Positions 26,813 to 34,063 of a DNA stretch of 34,063 nucleotides are shown here, one piece after another. Position 1 is the first letter of the stretch. Each line of letters starts with the position of its first letter. Origin of the DNA: Devosia sp. (GTDB taxonomy: Bacteria; Pseudomonadota; Alphaproteobacteria; Rhizobiales; Devosiaceae); assembly GCF_014860165.1 (NCBI RefSeq), contig NZ_JACZKG010000080.1:1-34063 (forward strand). Reading direction: 5' to 3'. The notes under the pieces are model-generated. The model did no database searches. It had not been told where the DNA came from and worked only from the letters and a program-made list of their open reading frames with translations. The position numbers were made by a program, and so were the translations under genes.

Positions 26813-29800
26813 GGAACTCTCCCTGTGCGGCATGCCCCGCGCCCAGAACCGGGCTGAGCTGGGCCACCGTGAAAGCGAAATCACCAGGTGGCGTCCCGAA
26901 GTCGCTGCCCTGTTCACTGCTGGTGTAGATCGCGGCAGGCCCGCCGGTGTCGAAGCTCCGTACAGCCGTGGCGCCGTCGAAAATCGTCAGCCGATAGCCC
27001 TCCGGCATATGCTCGAGCGGGCTGTCCGCAGAACCCCAGCCATCGCCATCGGCGCGGCTGCGCCGCACCCAGTTGATCGAGACATCGCCATTGGCGGCCC
27101 GCCGCGCCCGCAGATGCACCGGGGCCAGCGGCAAGGCCGGCCCAACATCGGTCGTCACCGCCAGCGCCACGCCATCAACGTCGGTCGCCCCACCATAGGC
27201 GCGGAAGTCCCTGGTCTCGCCCAGCCAGCTTTGCTCGACCGGCAATGTCCTCGTCCGCCCGTCGAGCACCATCACCGCCTTGCCGACGGCAGCCGTCCCG
27301 GCCGCGGTTCCCTCAAGTCCCCGCAGCAGCCGAGTCAGCCGATAGCGCCCAGCCGAGACCAGTTCGGCCTGCGCGAAGCTGATCACTTCCCAGCCGCCGG
27401 CATCGGTTTCGACGGCCAGCCGATTGCTGCCTGACAGCACCGCCAGCGGTTCGGCAGAGCTCAAATGCCCGGCCAGCAGCGTCACCTCGATGGCACTGCC
27501 ATTGTCCCAAACGCCAGTCGGGCCCGGCGGCATGGCTGACGCCACCGTTCCCAGCAGGCCGCGCCACGGCAGATTCGCCGCCAACGCGCCGGTTGTATCG
27601 TCCACCAGTTGCACGCTGCCTGGCCAGGGCTGCGCATGAGCCGCCACCACCAGTCGCGACCGGGCCGGATCGCCCGGCAACGGCGGCAGATGCGCCGCCA
27701 CCAGATGCGGCAATGACCGGACGGCCGGCCCGGCACCAGCGGTCAGCGGCCGGTCGATGCCGGTCGCCACCGCCGTGCCCGATGGCAGGGTTTTGGCCGT
27801 GATCCGGCGCGCCAGTCCATCGCGGATTTCGGCGATTTCGATCGGCCCCTCGGATAGTCCCTCGATCTCGACCAAGTCGCCGGGCTCCAGCGCGAGCGCC
27901 GATGGCGGCAGGGAGAAATCGAGAGTCTCGCGTTGGCCGCTGCGGGCGTCGAGCATTCGCTCCGCCGCCAGCCGCGCCCCCGAGGCATCCAGAGTCATCG
28001 CACTGGTTTCGGCCACAAGCGGCCCATCGGCGCGGCTCAGCGCCGTCACCGTACCGGTCAGGTAGTCCCGCTCGCGGTCGAGATAGGTCAGGGCCAGCCG
28101 CCCCGGTGCCTCGGCCGGGTCGCCCCGCCGCCGCGACAGGCTCGGTCCGTCCCCCTGCGCCAGCGTCTCGACGGCCAAGGTCACGATCTCGCCGCGCCGC
28201 GCCAGGCCCAGATGCAGTCCTCCTGCCCGGTTGCGCAGGCTGAGCCCGCTTGCCGCCATTACCGGCTCCAGCGCCTCGCGCGCCGTCGTGGCCGTGGACA
28301 GCACCAGCCCGCCCACCAGTGGCGCCGCCGGTTCTGCACTCAGCGTCACGCCGTGTTCGGCAGCGATGGCGGTCGCCAGTTCATCGCTGGCCAGGCCGCC
28401 CAGCCGCCCGGTCAGCCAATGGCCGTTGCGGTGGTTGGGGCCATCGGCCCAGACATCCGTCAGCCCGGGAAAGGCTGGATAGGGCCGCGCATCCCAGGTC
28501 CAGAGATACATCCTTGTCACATCGACCATGCCCGAGGGATTGTTGGCCGGGTCGCGCCAGAACGCCTGATGCGCCCGCAAGACCTGGCGCTGGATCAGCG
28601 GATCGGGCGTGCCGGTCGAGAAATACGGCCGCCCGCTTTCGGCGCTCTTGGGGTCGCCGAAGATATTGGGCTGGTTGGCGCCCTTGTCGACCGCGCCGCA
28701 GCCAAGCTCGGTGAGCAGCACCGGCTTGGATCCCGGCACCCATGCCGTGGGTGACCCGCTGCGCACCCCACCGGGCCGATCATGATGGGCCTGGCTCCAC
28801 CAGTTCCTTATATCCTTGACCCGCCACACCCACGGCTCGCCATAAATGCTATCGGTAATGGGCGTGCGGATTTGCGCCTGCCGGTCGGCATCGCTGGCAT
28901 AGAACCAGTCAAATCCCTCGCCGCCGGCAATATTGCCCTTGAGGTAGTCGAGGTCATGGCCCGCCGCCGACAGCGCCGCATCTAGATGCCCCTGCCCGTC
29001 CCGCCAGTCCGCCAGCGGCATGTAGTTGTCGATGCCGACGGCATCGATGTGAGGCGACGCCCAGAGCGGGTCGAGATGGAAGAACTTCTCGCCGCCACCG
29101 GGCTGGTAGCCCGAATATTCGCTCCAATCCGCCGCGTAGGTCAGGGTGGTCCCTGCCCCCGCCACTGCCCGCACATCCGCCGTCAGCGTCACCAGCGCAT
29201 CCACGAACGGAAAGCTGTTGCCGGCCCCGCGCACAGTGGTCAGCCCACGCATTTCCGAGCCGATGATCAGTGTATCGACCCCGCCGGCTGCCACGGCCAG
29301 TCCGGCATAGTGCAGCACCATCTGGCGATAGGCCGCCGAGAATGTCACCACCTGCGCCGCCGCCACCGCCGTCTGGTCGGGCGAACCCGGCCGCCCCGGT
29401 GCCGGATGGCAGGTGATCCGCCCGCGCCAGGGATAGGCCGCCTGCTGCGCCCCGCCATAGGGGTCGGGCAGGCCATTGCCCTCAGGCACGTCCATCATCA
29501 CCATGGGATAGAGCGTCACGCTCAGTCCACGCGCCTTGAGGTCGGCAATCGCTGCCAGCACCGACGCATCGCTCGGCGTGCCGCCATAGGCCGCGCCGCC
29601 ATTATGGGTCGAAACGACGGGCACGTCGCCGCGCCCCAGTCCCATGACGCTCCAGTCGGCGCCCAGCACCGACCGCTCCGCCGCCTCGACGCGTGGTCCG
29701 ATGGCACAGTGGCCGCAACGCAGGTCATTACCGAACCAGGCCACGACGAGCGCCACATGCTCGAGATTGGGGCAGAGCGCCATCAGCTCATCGATCGACG

Positions 29801-30536
29801 CGGTCCAGTCGCTGACCGATGCCGATAGATGGGTATTCTCCCCCGCAGTCTGTCCCCGCCCGACAATGCGCACGCGCGGCGCCGGGTCGTAGCCGAACTC
29901 GGTCGCGCCCGGGATAACCGTCACGGCCCGAATACTGGGCTCCAGGTCCCCCACCACCCGGCAGAGTTCCACTGACAGGTGCGGGATGCGGTTGCCGAAA
30001 CGGTTGAGCGGCAATTGCTCGACCACGAGATAGCAGAGCCCGCGATATCCGGGCGCCACGCCACCCTGGGTGGCCTCGATCAGCCCATCGGGCAACTGAT
30101 CCTCGGTACCGCGATAGAAGCGCAGCGTCAGCCCCTGGGTGTCGAGCAATTGCCCATCCGCCCAGATCCGGCCCAGCCGGTGCACCGCGCCCTCGCAGAA
30201 GGCCACGGCGAAGCTCGCGCCGACCACATCCTCGTCCTGCTCCTGGCCAAAGCCCTTGGCGCCGGCATTCTCGCCGCCGAGCAGTTCGAGGTCGCGGGCC
30301 CAGATGATATTGCCCGAAAGCCGGCTCCAGCCATAAAGTCGCGGCACCGCCCCGCCTTCGCTCGAGCCCTGCAGCCGGATATCGCTGCCCGTCCGCTCCG
30401 CCTTCTCGCCAAACAGCAGCCCATCTACCGCGCTTCCCGCCAGCGCACCCAGCGCCCGCCCGATCGTCGCGCCAAATGGCCCACCCACAAAGCCGCCGAC
30501 AAACTGCCCGGCCAGGGACAGCGCAAGTGTGGCCAT
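26805..30536 (-). CDS. GTA g15, megatron (host-specificity/tail baseplate protein)
   Basis: A 1243-aa baseplate protein, close to the 1300 residues of the Rhodobacter GTA protein. The N-terminus is Gly/Ala-rich and hydrophobic (AGQFVGGFVGGPFGATIG). A TIM-barrel-like domain lies at about 430-720, with the segment HIDAVGIDNYMPLADW near 495-510 and an ELGCGAVDKG segment near 615. A tail-protein module follows at about 780-950, with a fibronectin-like C-terminal stretch after 1100. From family knowledge it forms the baseplate tip through which DNA is delivered. It is separated from g14 by 108 bases containing a palindromic repeat, and its stop overlaps the muramidase gene. Confidence 0.92.
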   Translation of the reverse strand: MATLALSLAGQFVGGFVGGPFGATIGRALGALAGSAVDGLLFGEKAERTGSDIRLQGSSEGGAVPRLYGWSRLSGNIIWARDLELLGGENAGAKGFGQEQDEDVVGASFAVAFCEGAVHRLGRIWADGQLLDTQGLTLRFYRGTEDQLPDGLIEATQGGVAPGYRGLCYLVVEQLPLNRFGNRIPHLSVELCRVVGDLEPSIRAVTVIPGATEFGYDPAPRVRIVGRGQTAGENTHLSASVSDWTASIDELMALCPNLEHVALVVAWFGNDLRCGHCAIGPRVEAAERSVLGADWSVMGLGRGDVPVVSTHNGGAAYGGTPSDASVLAAIADLKARGLSVTLYPMVMMDVPEGNGLPDPYGGAQQAAYPWRGRITCHPAPGRPGSPDQTAVAAAQVVTFSAAYRQMVLHYAGLAVAAGGVDTLIIGSEMRGLTTVRGAGNSFPFVDALVTLTADVRAVAGAGTTLTYAADWSEYSGYQPGGGEKFFHLDPLWASPHIDAVGIDNYMPLADWRDGQGHLDAALSAAGHDLDYLKGNIAGGEGFDWFYASDADRQAQIRTPITDSIYGEPWVWRVKDIRNWWSQAHHDRPGGVRSGSPTAWVPGSKPVLLTELGCGAVDKGANQPNIFGDPKSAESGRPYFSTGTPDPLIQRQVLRAHQAFWRDPANNPSGMVDVTRMYLWTWDARPYPAFPGLTDVWADGPNHRNGHWLTGRLGGLASDELATAIAAEHGVTLSAEPAAPLVGGLVLSTATTAREALEPVMAASGLSLRNRAGGLHLGLARRGEIVTLAVETLAQGDGPSLSRRRGDPAEAPGRLALTYLDRERDYLTGTVTALSRADGPLVAETSAMTLDASGARLAAERMLDARSGQRETLDFSLPPSALALEPGDLVEIEGLSEGPIEIAEIRDGLARRITAKTLPSGTAVATGIDRPLTAGAGPAVRSLPHLVAAHLPPLPGDPARSRLVVAAHAQPWPGSVQLVDDTTGALAANLPWRGLLGTVASAMPPGPTGVWDNGSAIEVTLLAGHLSSAEPLAVLSGSNRLAVETDAGGWEVISFAQAELVSAGRYRLTRLLRGLEGTAAGTAAVGKAVMVLDGRTRTLPVEQSWLGETRDFRAYGGATDVDGVALAVTTDVGPALPLAPVHLRARRAANGDVSINWVRRSRADGDGWGSADSPLEHMPEGYRLTIFDGATAVRSFDTGGPAAIYTSSEQGSDFGTPPGDFAFTVAQLSPVLGAGHAAQGEFHG

Positions 30537-30558
30537 GTCAAATCGTCCCCATCACGGA

Positions 30559-30633
30559 GTCATCCCCGCGCAGGCGGGAATTTCTGTTTGCTGAAGCAGT
30601 GTGAAACGGAGATCCCCGCTTGCGCGGGGATGA
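30559..30633. repeat. Dispersed 'gtcat-cccgc' palindrome between g14 and g15
   Basis: The arms gtcatccccgcgcaggcggg and its near reverse complement (ccccgcttgcgcggggatgac) flank an unpaired centre of about 30 bases. It is a full copy of the family at 13657-13733 and lies inside the GTA transcription unit, 11 bases after the g14 stop. Confidence 0.75.
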
Positions 30634-30644
30634 CCCAGTTGTCG

Positions 30645-31067
30645 TTACAAGCCCGGAAACCGGAACCGTCCGCTCACCCGCCTGCCCCAGGCTTCGGTCA
30701 GATCCGCCTCGACCACGCCGAGCCGCTCCTGCGCGTGGATGAACCGCGTGCGGCTCACCAGGATGCCGCAATGCTTGGGCTCGGCCATGCCGCCGAGCCG
30801 GAACAGCACCACCTGCCCCGCCGCCATAGGGCCCGCCTCCGCTACCAGCAGCGCCTCGGCCGCCCGGCGCAGCGCCCCGGCATTGGTCGGGTCGCGAATA
30901 TCGGCCCGATAGGCCGGCACGGTCATCGGCTCGGCGCCATAGAGCGCCCGCCACACGCCGCGCAGCAGGCCAAGGCAATCGCATCCGGCCCCCGCCAGCG
31001 AGGCCTGGTGCCGATAGGGCGTGCCCAGAAACATCCGCGCCGCCGCGACCACCGCGTCCGCACTCAC
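30645..31067 (-). CDS. GTA g14, NlpC/P60-type cell-wall peptidase
   Basis: A 140-aa cysteine peptidase that in GTA and phage tails opens peptidoglycan during DNA entry. The motif GCDCLGLLRGVW holds the likely catalytic Cys 31, and His 99 is in PKHCGILV. The GTG at 31067 overlaps the g13 stop (GTGA), which fixes the start; the open frame continues further upstream, but only as the shadow of g13. Length fits the GTA family. Confidence 0.92.
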   Translation of the reverse strand: MSADAVVAAARMFLGTPYRHQASLAGAGCDCLGLLRGVWRALYGAEPMTVPAYRADIRDPTNAGALRRAAEALLVAEAGPMAAGQVVLFRLGGMAEPKHCGILVSRTRFIHAQERLGVVEADLTEAWGRRVSGRFRFPGL

Positions 31068-31954
31068 TTCACCACCGCCCGGCCGTCCAGCGCATCGCCA
31101 TTGCGCGGATGGCGCAGCACGAAGTCGCTGCCCGGAATATGCGGAAATCCGCGGAAATTGACCGCGTTGGCGAACTTGTCCCGACAGGTGGCAAAGCGCC
31201 GGTCGCAGCCGGCCGTCACCTCGAGCGTGTCGCCCACCACGACCCAGTCGCCCAGCGACACCGCAAAGCCCAGCACATCGCCACCGGCAACGCGCTGATG
31301 CGTCACCACGCCATCGCGCAAACCGTTCCGCCGCCCATCGGTCCACAGCGCCGCGCCGAAGCCGAACCAGCCCTCGCCGAAGCCACCGAGCCCCGCCACG
31401 ACCACGCGATGGTCATCCTCGATATCAGTCACCGTGGCAAAGCCGCGAAGGGCCGGCGCCATGAGGTTCACACCACAGCGCGCATCGCCGACCGCCGCGT
31501 CGCACAGCCCCTGATAGATACGCCCGCGCGTCGCGTTCAGCCCCTGCTGCGCCGAGCGCAGTTCCGCCCGGAACACGCCATCCTCGCGGATAATCTCGCC
31601 GATCGTGTCGCGCCGCAGCCGCACGCGCTGGCTCACATCGGCCGAGTTGACCCGCCAGGTCTCGACCACAGCGCCGTCATAGCGCCCGAGCAGGATGTCA
31701 TCCTCGGTGATGGCGTCGGCGCTGAGCACCCCCAGCACCTCCGATGTCTCCACCTGCGCGCCCAGCCGGGCCGGCACTTCGCCGCCATCCAACCCATACG
31801 CCGGCACGAAATCGGTGCCGCCAAAGCTCAGTGCCCGGTCGTGATCGGTAAAGCCCAGCAGCGCGCCGTCCTGGCGCAGCAGTTTCCAGCAGGTCGCCAG
31901 CGTCGTTTCGCCCTGCGCCACATGGGCCGCGAGCCCGATATCGAGCACCCTCAT
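31064..31954 (-). CDS. GTA g13, tail hub protein (DUF2163)
   Basis: A 296-aa baseplate hub protein. The N-terminal DUF2163 region (CWKLLRQDGALLGFTDHDRAL) is followed by a C-terminal BR0599-like region ending CRDKFANAVNFRGFPHIPG. Cysteines 151, 160, 250 and 257 lie in pairs, as in the Rhodobacter protein, where I recall an iron-sulphur cluster being modelled. The ATG overlaps the g12 stop (ATGA) and the stop overlaps the g14 start, so translation is coupled across the run. Confidence 0.94.
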   Translation of the reverse strand: MRVLDIGLAAHVAQGETTLATCWKLLRQDGALLGFTDHDRALSFGGTDFVPAYGLDGGEVPARLGAQVETSEVLGVLSADAITEDDILLGRYDGAVVETWRVNSADVSQRVRLRRDTIGEIIREDGVFRAELRSAQQGLNATRGRIYQGLCDAAVGDARCGVNLMAPALRGFATVTDIEDDHRVVVAGLGGFGEGWFGFGAALWTDGRRNGLRDGVVTHQRVAGGDVLGFAVSLGDWVVVGDTLEVTAGCDRRFATCRDKFANAVNFRGFPHIPGSDFVLRHPRNGDALDGRAVVK

Positions 31955-32571
31955 GGCAAGATCTCCACCAAGGGAACGCTGGGCGCCTCGGCCCCATCGA
32001 AGCTGGTCAGCTCCACGTCCAGCCGGTCGGTGTCGAACCGCACGGGCACATCGAACAGAAAGCCCGCCGTCACCGCGGCGCCATTGGCCGGGGGCACCGT
32101 GAAGCCGACAAGGCCCGTGGCGACATCGACGCTCCAGCCGCTCATCAGCTCGACACTATCAACCGCCACCCGAACGCTGCCGGCCACCGGCCGGGTGATC
32201 GGCCGGAAATAGGGGTCGAACGCCGCGCCGTAGCGCTTGGTCAGCTGAAAGCCGGTCCGGCTGCCATCGCCGATCCCGATCGGCTGGTCCAGCGCATCAG
32301 GCACCGCACCGCCGCTGGAAAAATCCAGTCCATCCCGCCACAGAAACCCATGTAGCCGCCCGCGCCGCTCCTCGAAAAAGGCCAGCACGGCGGCCATATC
32401 TGCCCGCGACTTGACACCATAACCGGCATTGTAGCGCCGCCGCGAATGCTGCCACCGCCCATTGCGCTGCTCGCCGCCGGACGACAAAGTGACCACATCG
32501 GTCCGTCGCTCCGGCCCGCCGCGTGCGCCCAGCGCCACATCGAGGGGAAAACGAATGGGATGGAAAGTCAT
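31951..32571 (-). CDS. GTA g12, distal tail protein (DUF2460)
   Basis: A 206-aa protein, near the 209 residues of the Rhodobacter GTA g12. The DUF2460 features are visible: FPLDVALGARGGPERRTDVV at 8-27, RYNAGYGVKSRADMAAVLAF near 46-65, then FEERRGRLHGFLWRDGLDF. It forms the ring joining the tail tube to the hub. The ATG at 32571 opens after an unusual 395-base gap from g11, which contains a plus-strand open frame and a repeat fragment. Confidence 0.94.
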   Translation of the reverse strand: MTFHPIRFPLDVALGARGGPERRTDVVTLSSGGEQRNGRWQHSRRRYNAGYGVKSRADMAAVLAFFEERRGRLHGFLWRDGLDFSSGGAVPDALDQPIGIGDGSRTGFQLTKRYGAAFDPYFRPITRPVAGSVRVAVDSVELMSGWSVDVATGLVGFTVPPANGAAVTAGFLFDVPVRFDTDRLDVELTSFDGAEAPSVPLVEILP

Positions 32572-32992
32572 ATCGCCTCTCTTCCTCGGGAAAATCCCCG
32601 CGGGAATTCACGTCTTGAGGCAGTCCGAGGGGCCGCCCAAGGTCTACCTGTTTCGAAATGCGCAGGGCGCGGTCTGCAGTGCTGCCGCTGGCGAGCACGT
32701 CATCCAGGCGTTCGGAAGCGTTGCCGTCCTCAACCGCTATTTCGGCGGCCACATGACGTTCGGGCAGGTTTTCGGCACCAACGAATTCCTCGGCGTGTGG
32801 GGGAACCGCAATGCAAGCCGCTTCCGGCGCATTCTCCGCGCCAAGCTCGGCGAACTGGAGATTGTGCACGCCAATCCGCCTTCGCGGCTGGCTGGCAGTT
32901 CGGTCAGCGGGCCCCGTCTCACAACTGCGGAGCGCAGCAATCTTGAGCGCGGGCTTGCGGTTGCCCCTAGCTCCCCCTTGTCCCGCGCTTGA
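32555..32992 (+). CDS. Orphan plus-strand open frame between g11 and g12
   Basis: A possible 145-aa product, antisense to the GTA operon and overlapping both g12 and g11 ends. The ATG at 32555 has AGGGG seven bases upstream, but that segment lies inside g12. Residues 14-18 (IPAGI) come from a partial palindromic repeat. From about residue 20 the frame reads like real protein (KVYLFRNAQGAVCSAAAGE, then FGSVAVLNRYFGGHMTFGQV and LGVWGNRNASRFRRILRAKL) with G/C-rich third codon positions. I recognise no family. It may be an inserted gene, a gene fragment fused to the repeat, or chance. A TTG at 32615 after the repeat is an alternative start. Confidence 0.42.
   Translation: MGWKVISPLFLGKIPAGIHVLRQSEGPPKVYLFRNAQGAVCSAAAGEHVIQAFGSVAVLNRYFGGHMTFGQVFGTNEFLGVWGNRNASRFRRILRAKLGELEIVHANPPSRLAGSSVSGPRLTTAERSNLERGLAVAPSSPLSRA
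32595..32613. repeat. Partial 'gtcat-cccgc' repeat at the g11-g12 insertion
   Basis: The 14 bases gcgggaattcacgt are identical to 13671-13684 in the full copy near degP, with further similarity on the left (ccccgc). The matching right arm is absent. It lies 24 bases upstream of the g12 start and at the left side of the extra DNA between g11 and g12. Confidence 0.5.
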
Positions 32993-33515
32993 CCGCCCGC
33001 AGCAGCATCGCGCTGAGTTCCGCCTCGCTTGCCGCAAAGCTCCGTGCGTCGCTCGCCGTTACGTTGAACGTCACATTCACCGCGCCGCCACCGCCGGCTA
33101 CGCCCAGCCGCCCGTCGGGGCCGCGGGCCAGAGGCATCACCGCCTCCGGCCCCGCTTCCCCCGCCAGGCCGAGCCCACCGGCCAGCGGAAAGTAGCTCGG
33201 CGTCGCGATCACCCCGCCCTTGGCGAAGGGTGTCACATTGCCGAGCGCCGGATTGGTTCCGGCAAACAGGTTGCCAATCAGCCCGCCGACCATGTCGCCC
33301 AGCGGCTTGATGGCGGCTTTGAGCGCAATATCGGCAAAGCTGCGGGCGATATCGCCCAGTATGGATTTGAGCGACTTGCCCTCGAGCAGGGCGCCGCGGA
33401 AGGCCGCGCTGATCGAGCGCGCCACGTTGTCCGCCAGGTTGCCGATGCGCCCCAGCTCGGCCGAAACGCTATCCAGTTCGTCGCGAAAGCTGTCGGGAAA
33501 CAGATCATCGGCCAT
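32967..33515 (-). CDS. GTA g11, tail tape measure protein (short)
   Basis: A 182-aa protein, slightly shorter than the Rhodobacter GTA tape measure (about 219 aa) and far shorter than phage tape measures, consistent with the short GTA tail. A helical N-terminus (DELDSVSAELGRIGNLADNV) leads to SFADIALKAAIKPLGDMVGG and the typical GNVTPFAKGGVIATPSYFPL and GEAGPEAVMPLARG segments. The last part, VNVTFNVTASDARSF, is also family-like. It overlaps g10.1 by 11 bases. Its end abuts the anomalous region before g12. Confidence 0.92.
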   Translation of the reverse strand: MADDLFPDSFRDELDSVSAELGRIGNLADNVARSISAAFRGALLEGKSLKSILGDIARSFADIALKAAIKPLGDMVGGLIGNLFAGTNPALGNVTPFAKGGVIATPSYFPLAGGLGLAGEAGPEAVMPLARGPDGRLGVAGGGGAVNVTFNVTASDARSFAASEAELSAMLLRAVKRGTRGS

Positions 33516-33693
33516 CGGGAAAGCGCTCCATCAATCCATCGAGTTCGTTGCGATCAAGCGGCCCGCGATCGCCGACCAGGGCGCCCCAGGCCGAGGCCAG
33601 CTCGCGCGGCGTCATGCGCCAGAAATCGCGCGGCGGCAGCCGCAGCACGCCCAGCCCGAAGCGCATCGTCGCCTCCCACGGAAATGGCGTCAT
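33505..33693 (-). CDS. GTA g10.1, tail assembly chaperone-like protein
   Basis: A 62-aa protein matching the small GTA tail-assembly chaperone family (DUF2376): FGLGVLRLPPRDFWRMTPRE, then a short acidic helix ending LMERFPDG. It lies between g10 and g11, overlapping g10 by 4 bases (ATGA) and g11 by 11. From family knowledge it helps the tail tube form around the tape measure. Confidence 0.85.
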   Translation of the reverse strand: MTPFPWEATMRFGLGVLRLPPRDFWRMTPRELASAWGALVGDRGPLDRNELDGLMERFPDGR

Positions 33694-34004
33694 GCCTGAT
33701 CTCCAAAGGTCGCCTTGAGCAGCCGCGCCGCGATCTCCGCCGCGCCCTTGAGCCCGCCCTCGATGGAAAGGCGCGCCAGGTCATCGTCGGTGATGGCAGT
33801 GCCACCCCCGCGCAGCCCCGCGCCCAGGATCGCCGTCAGGTCGCGCGCCGATACCCGCCCGCCCGAAAAGCGCTCGGCGAGCCCCACCAGATCTCCGGCC
33901 TGCAACCGGCTCTCCAGCTCCGCCAGCGCCCCCAGCGTCAGACAGAGCGTCCTGACCTCCCCGCCAATAACCGCGTCGATTTCACCCCGTTGGGTAATGG
34001 CCAT
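33690..34004 (-). CDS. GTA g10, tail assembly protein
   Basis: A 104-aa protein of the GTA g10 family: GEIDAVIGGEVRTLCLTLGA, LAELESRLQAGDLVGLAERF, and a C-terminal helical region AAEIAARLLKATFGDQA. The ATG at 34004 is chosen because AAGGAG lies 7 bases upstream; the frame extends to 34046, but that extension has no ribosome-binding site. It is the first GTA gene of the window; g9 (major tail protein) and the head genes should follow to the right. Confidence 0.88.
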   Translation of the reverse strand: MAITQRGEIDAVIGGEVRTLCLTLGALAELESRLQAGDLVGLAERFSGGRVSARDLTAILGAGLRGGGTAITDDDLARLSIEGGLKGAAEIAARLLKATFGDQA

Positions 34005-34041
34005 GTGTTTGCTCCTTGTCCCGATCCCGCCCACCCACCGG

Positions 34042-34063
34042 GTCATTCCGGCGAAGGCCGGAA
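34042..34063. repeat. Left part of a 'gtcat-ccggc' palindrome at the window edge
   Basis: The last 22 bases (gtcattccggcgaaggccgg and two more) match one arm of the palindrome family at 13657-13733. The other arm would lie beyond the window, in the gap between g9 and g10. Confidence 0.5.

Overview
The window is high-GC, densely coding DNA from an alphaproteobacterium, most likely a Hyphomicrobiales member near Devosia. This assignment rests on gene content and order, not on a search. Supporting points are a GTA-type tail gene cluster, a cytochrome c maturation operon ccmI-E-F-H next to degP, a two-component pair and glnE, and a feuN-feuP-feuQ-like trio. From memory, rhizobia such as Sinorhizobium carry feuNPQ, cycHJKL (= ccmIEFH), degP, a regulator/kinase pair and glnE close together in this order.

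Layout. 1-9.6 kb: an exporter-type ABC transporter (minus), aminopeptidase N (plus), a PAS-type sensor kinase (plus) and, convergent with it, glnE (minus). 9.8-13.5 kb (minus): degP, an OmpR-type regulator and its kinase, in that transcription order, suggesting an envelope-stress operon. 13.75-17.8 kb (minus): ccmI, ccmE, ccmF, ccmH, for the haem-ligation half of c-type cytochrome assembly, preceded by a candidate terminator/anti-terminator leader. 18.06-21.13 kb (plus): two translationally coupled flavoprotein-like genes resembling the beta and alpha subunits of sarcosine oxidase, but with altered or missing key motifs, preceded by a 30-bp tandem repeat. 21.1-25.5 kb (minus): an unrecognised 402-aa protein, a surface-antigen-like lipoprotein, then feuQ, feuP and feuN. 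25.5-26.0 kb: a hicB-type antitoxin with a frameshifted hicA toxin remnant.

26.0-34.0 kb (minus): the distal part of a gene transfer agent (GTA) structural cluster, in order g10, g10.1, g11 (tape measure), g12, g13, g14 (cell-wall peptidase) and g15 (megatron). It is followed by a GH108 muramidase whose C-terminus is a holin-like membrane segment with its own internal start signal. The head and packaging genes would lie beyond the right edge. A plus-strand open frame of unknown origin sits between g11 and g12.

Two families of dispersed palindromic repeats fill many gaps. One is a C-rich/G-rich 'cctccc...gggagg' type. The other is a 'gtcat-cccgc...gcggg-atgac' type. Copies of the first supply the ribosome-binding sites of ccmF and feuQ. 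Copies of the second interrupt the GTA cluster at several junctions. No rRNA, tRNA, CRISPR array, transposase or integrase was recognised.
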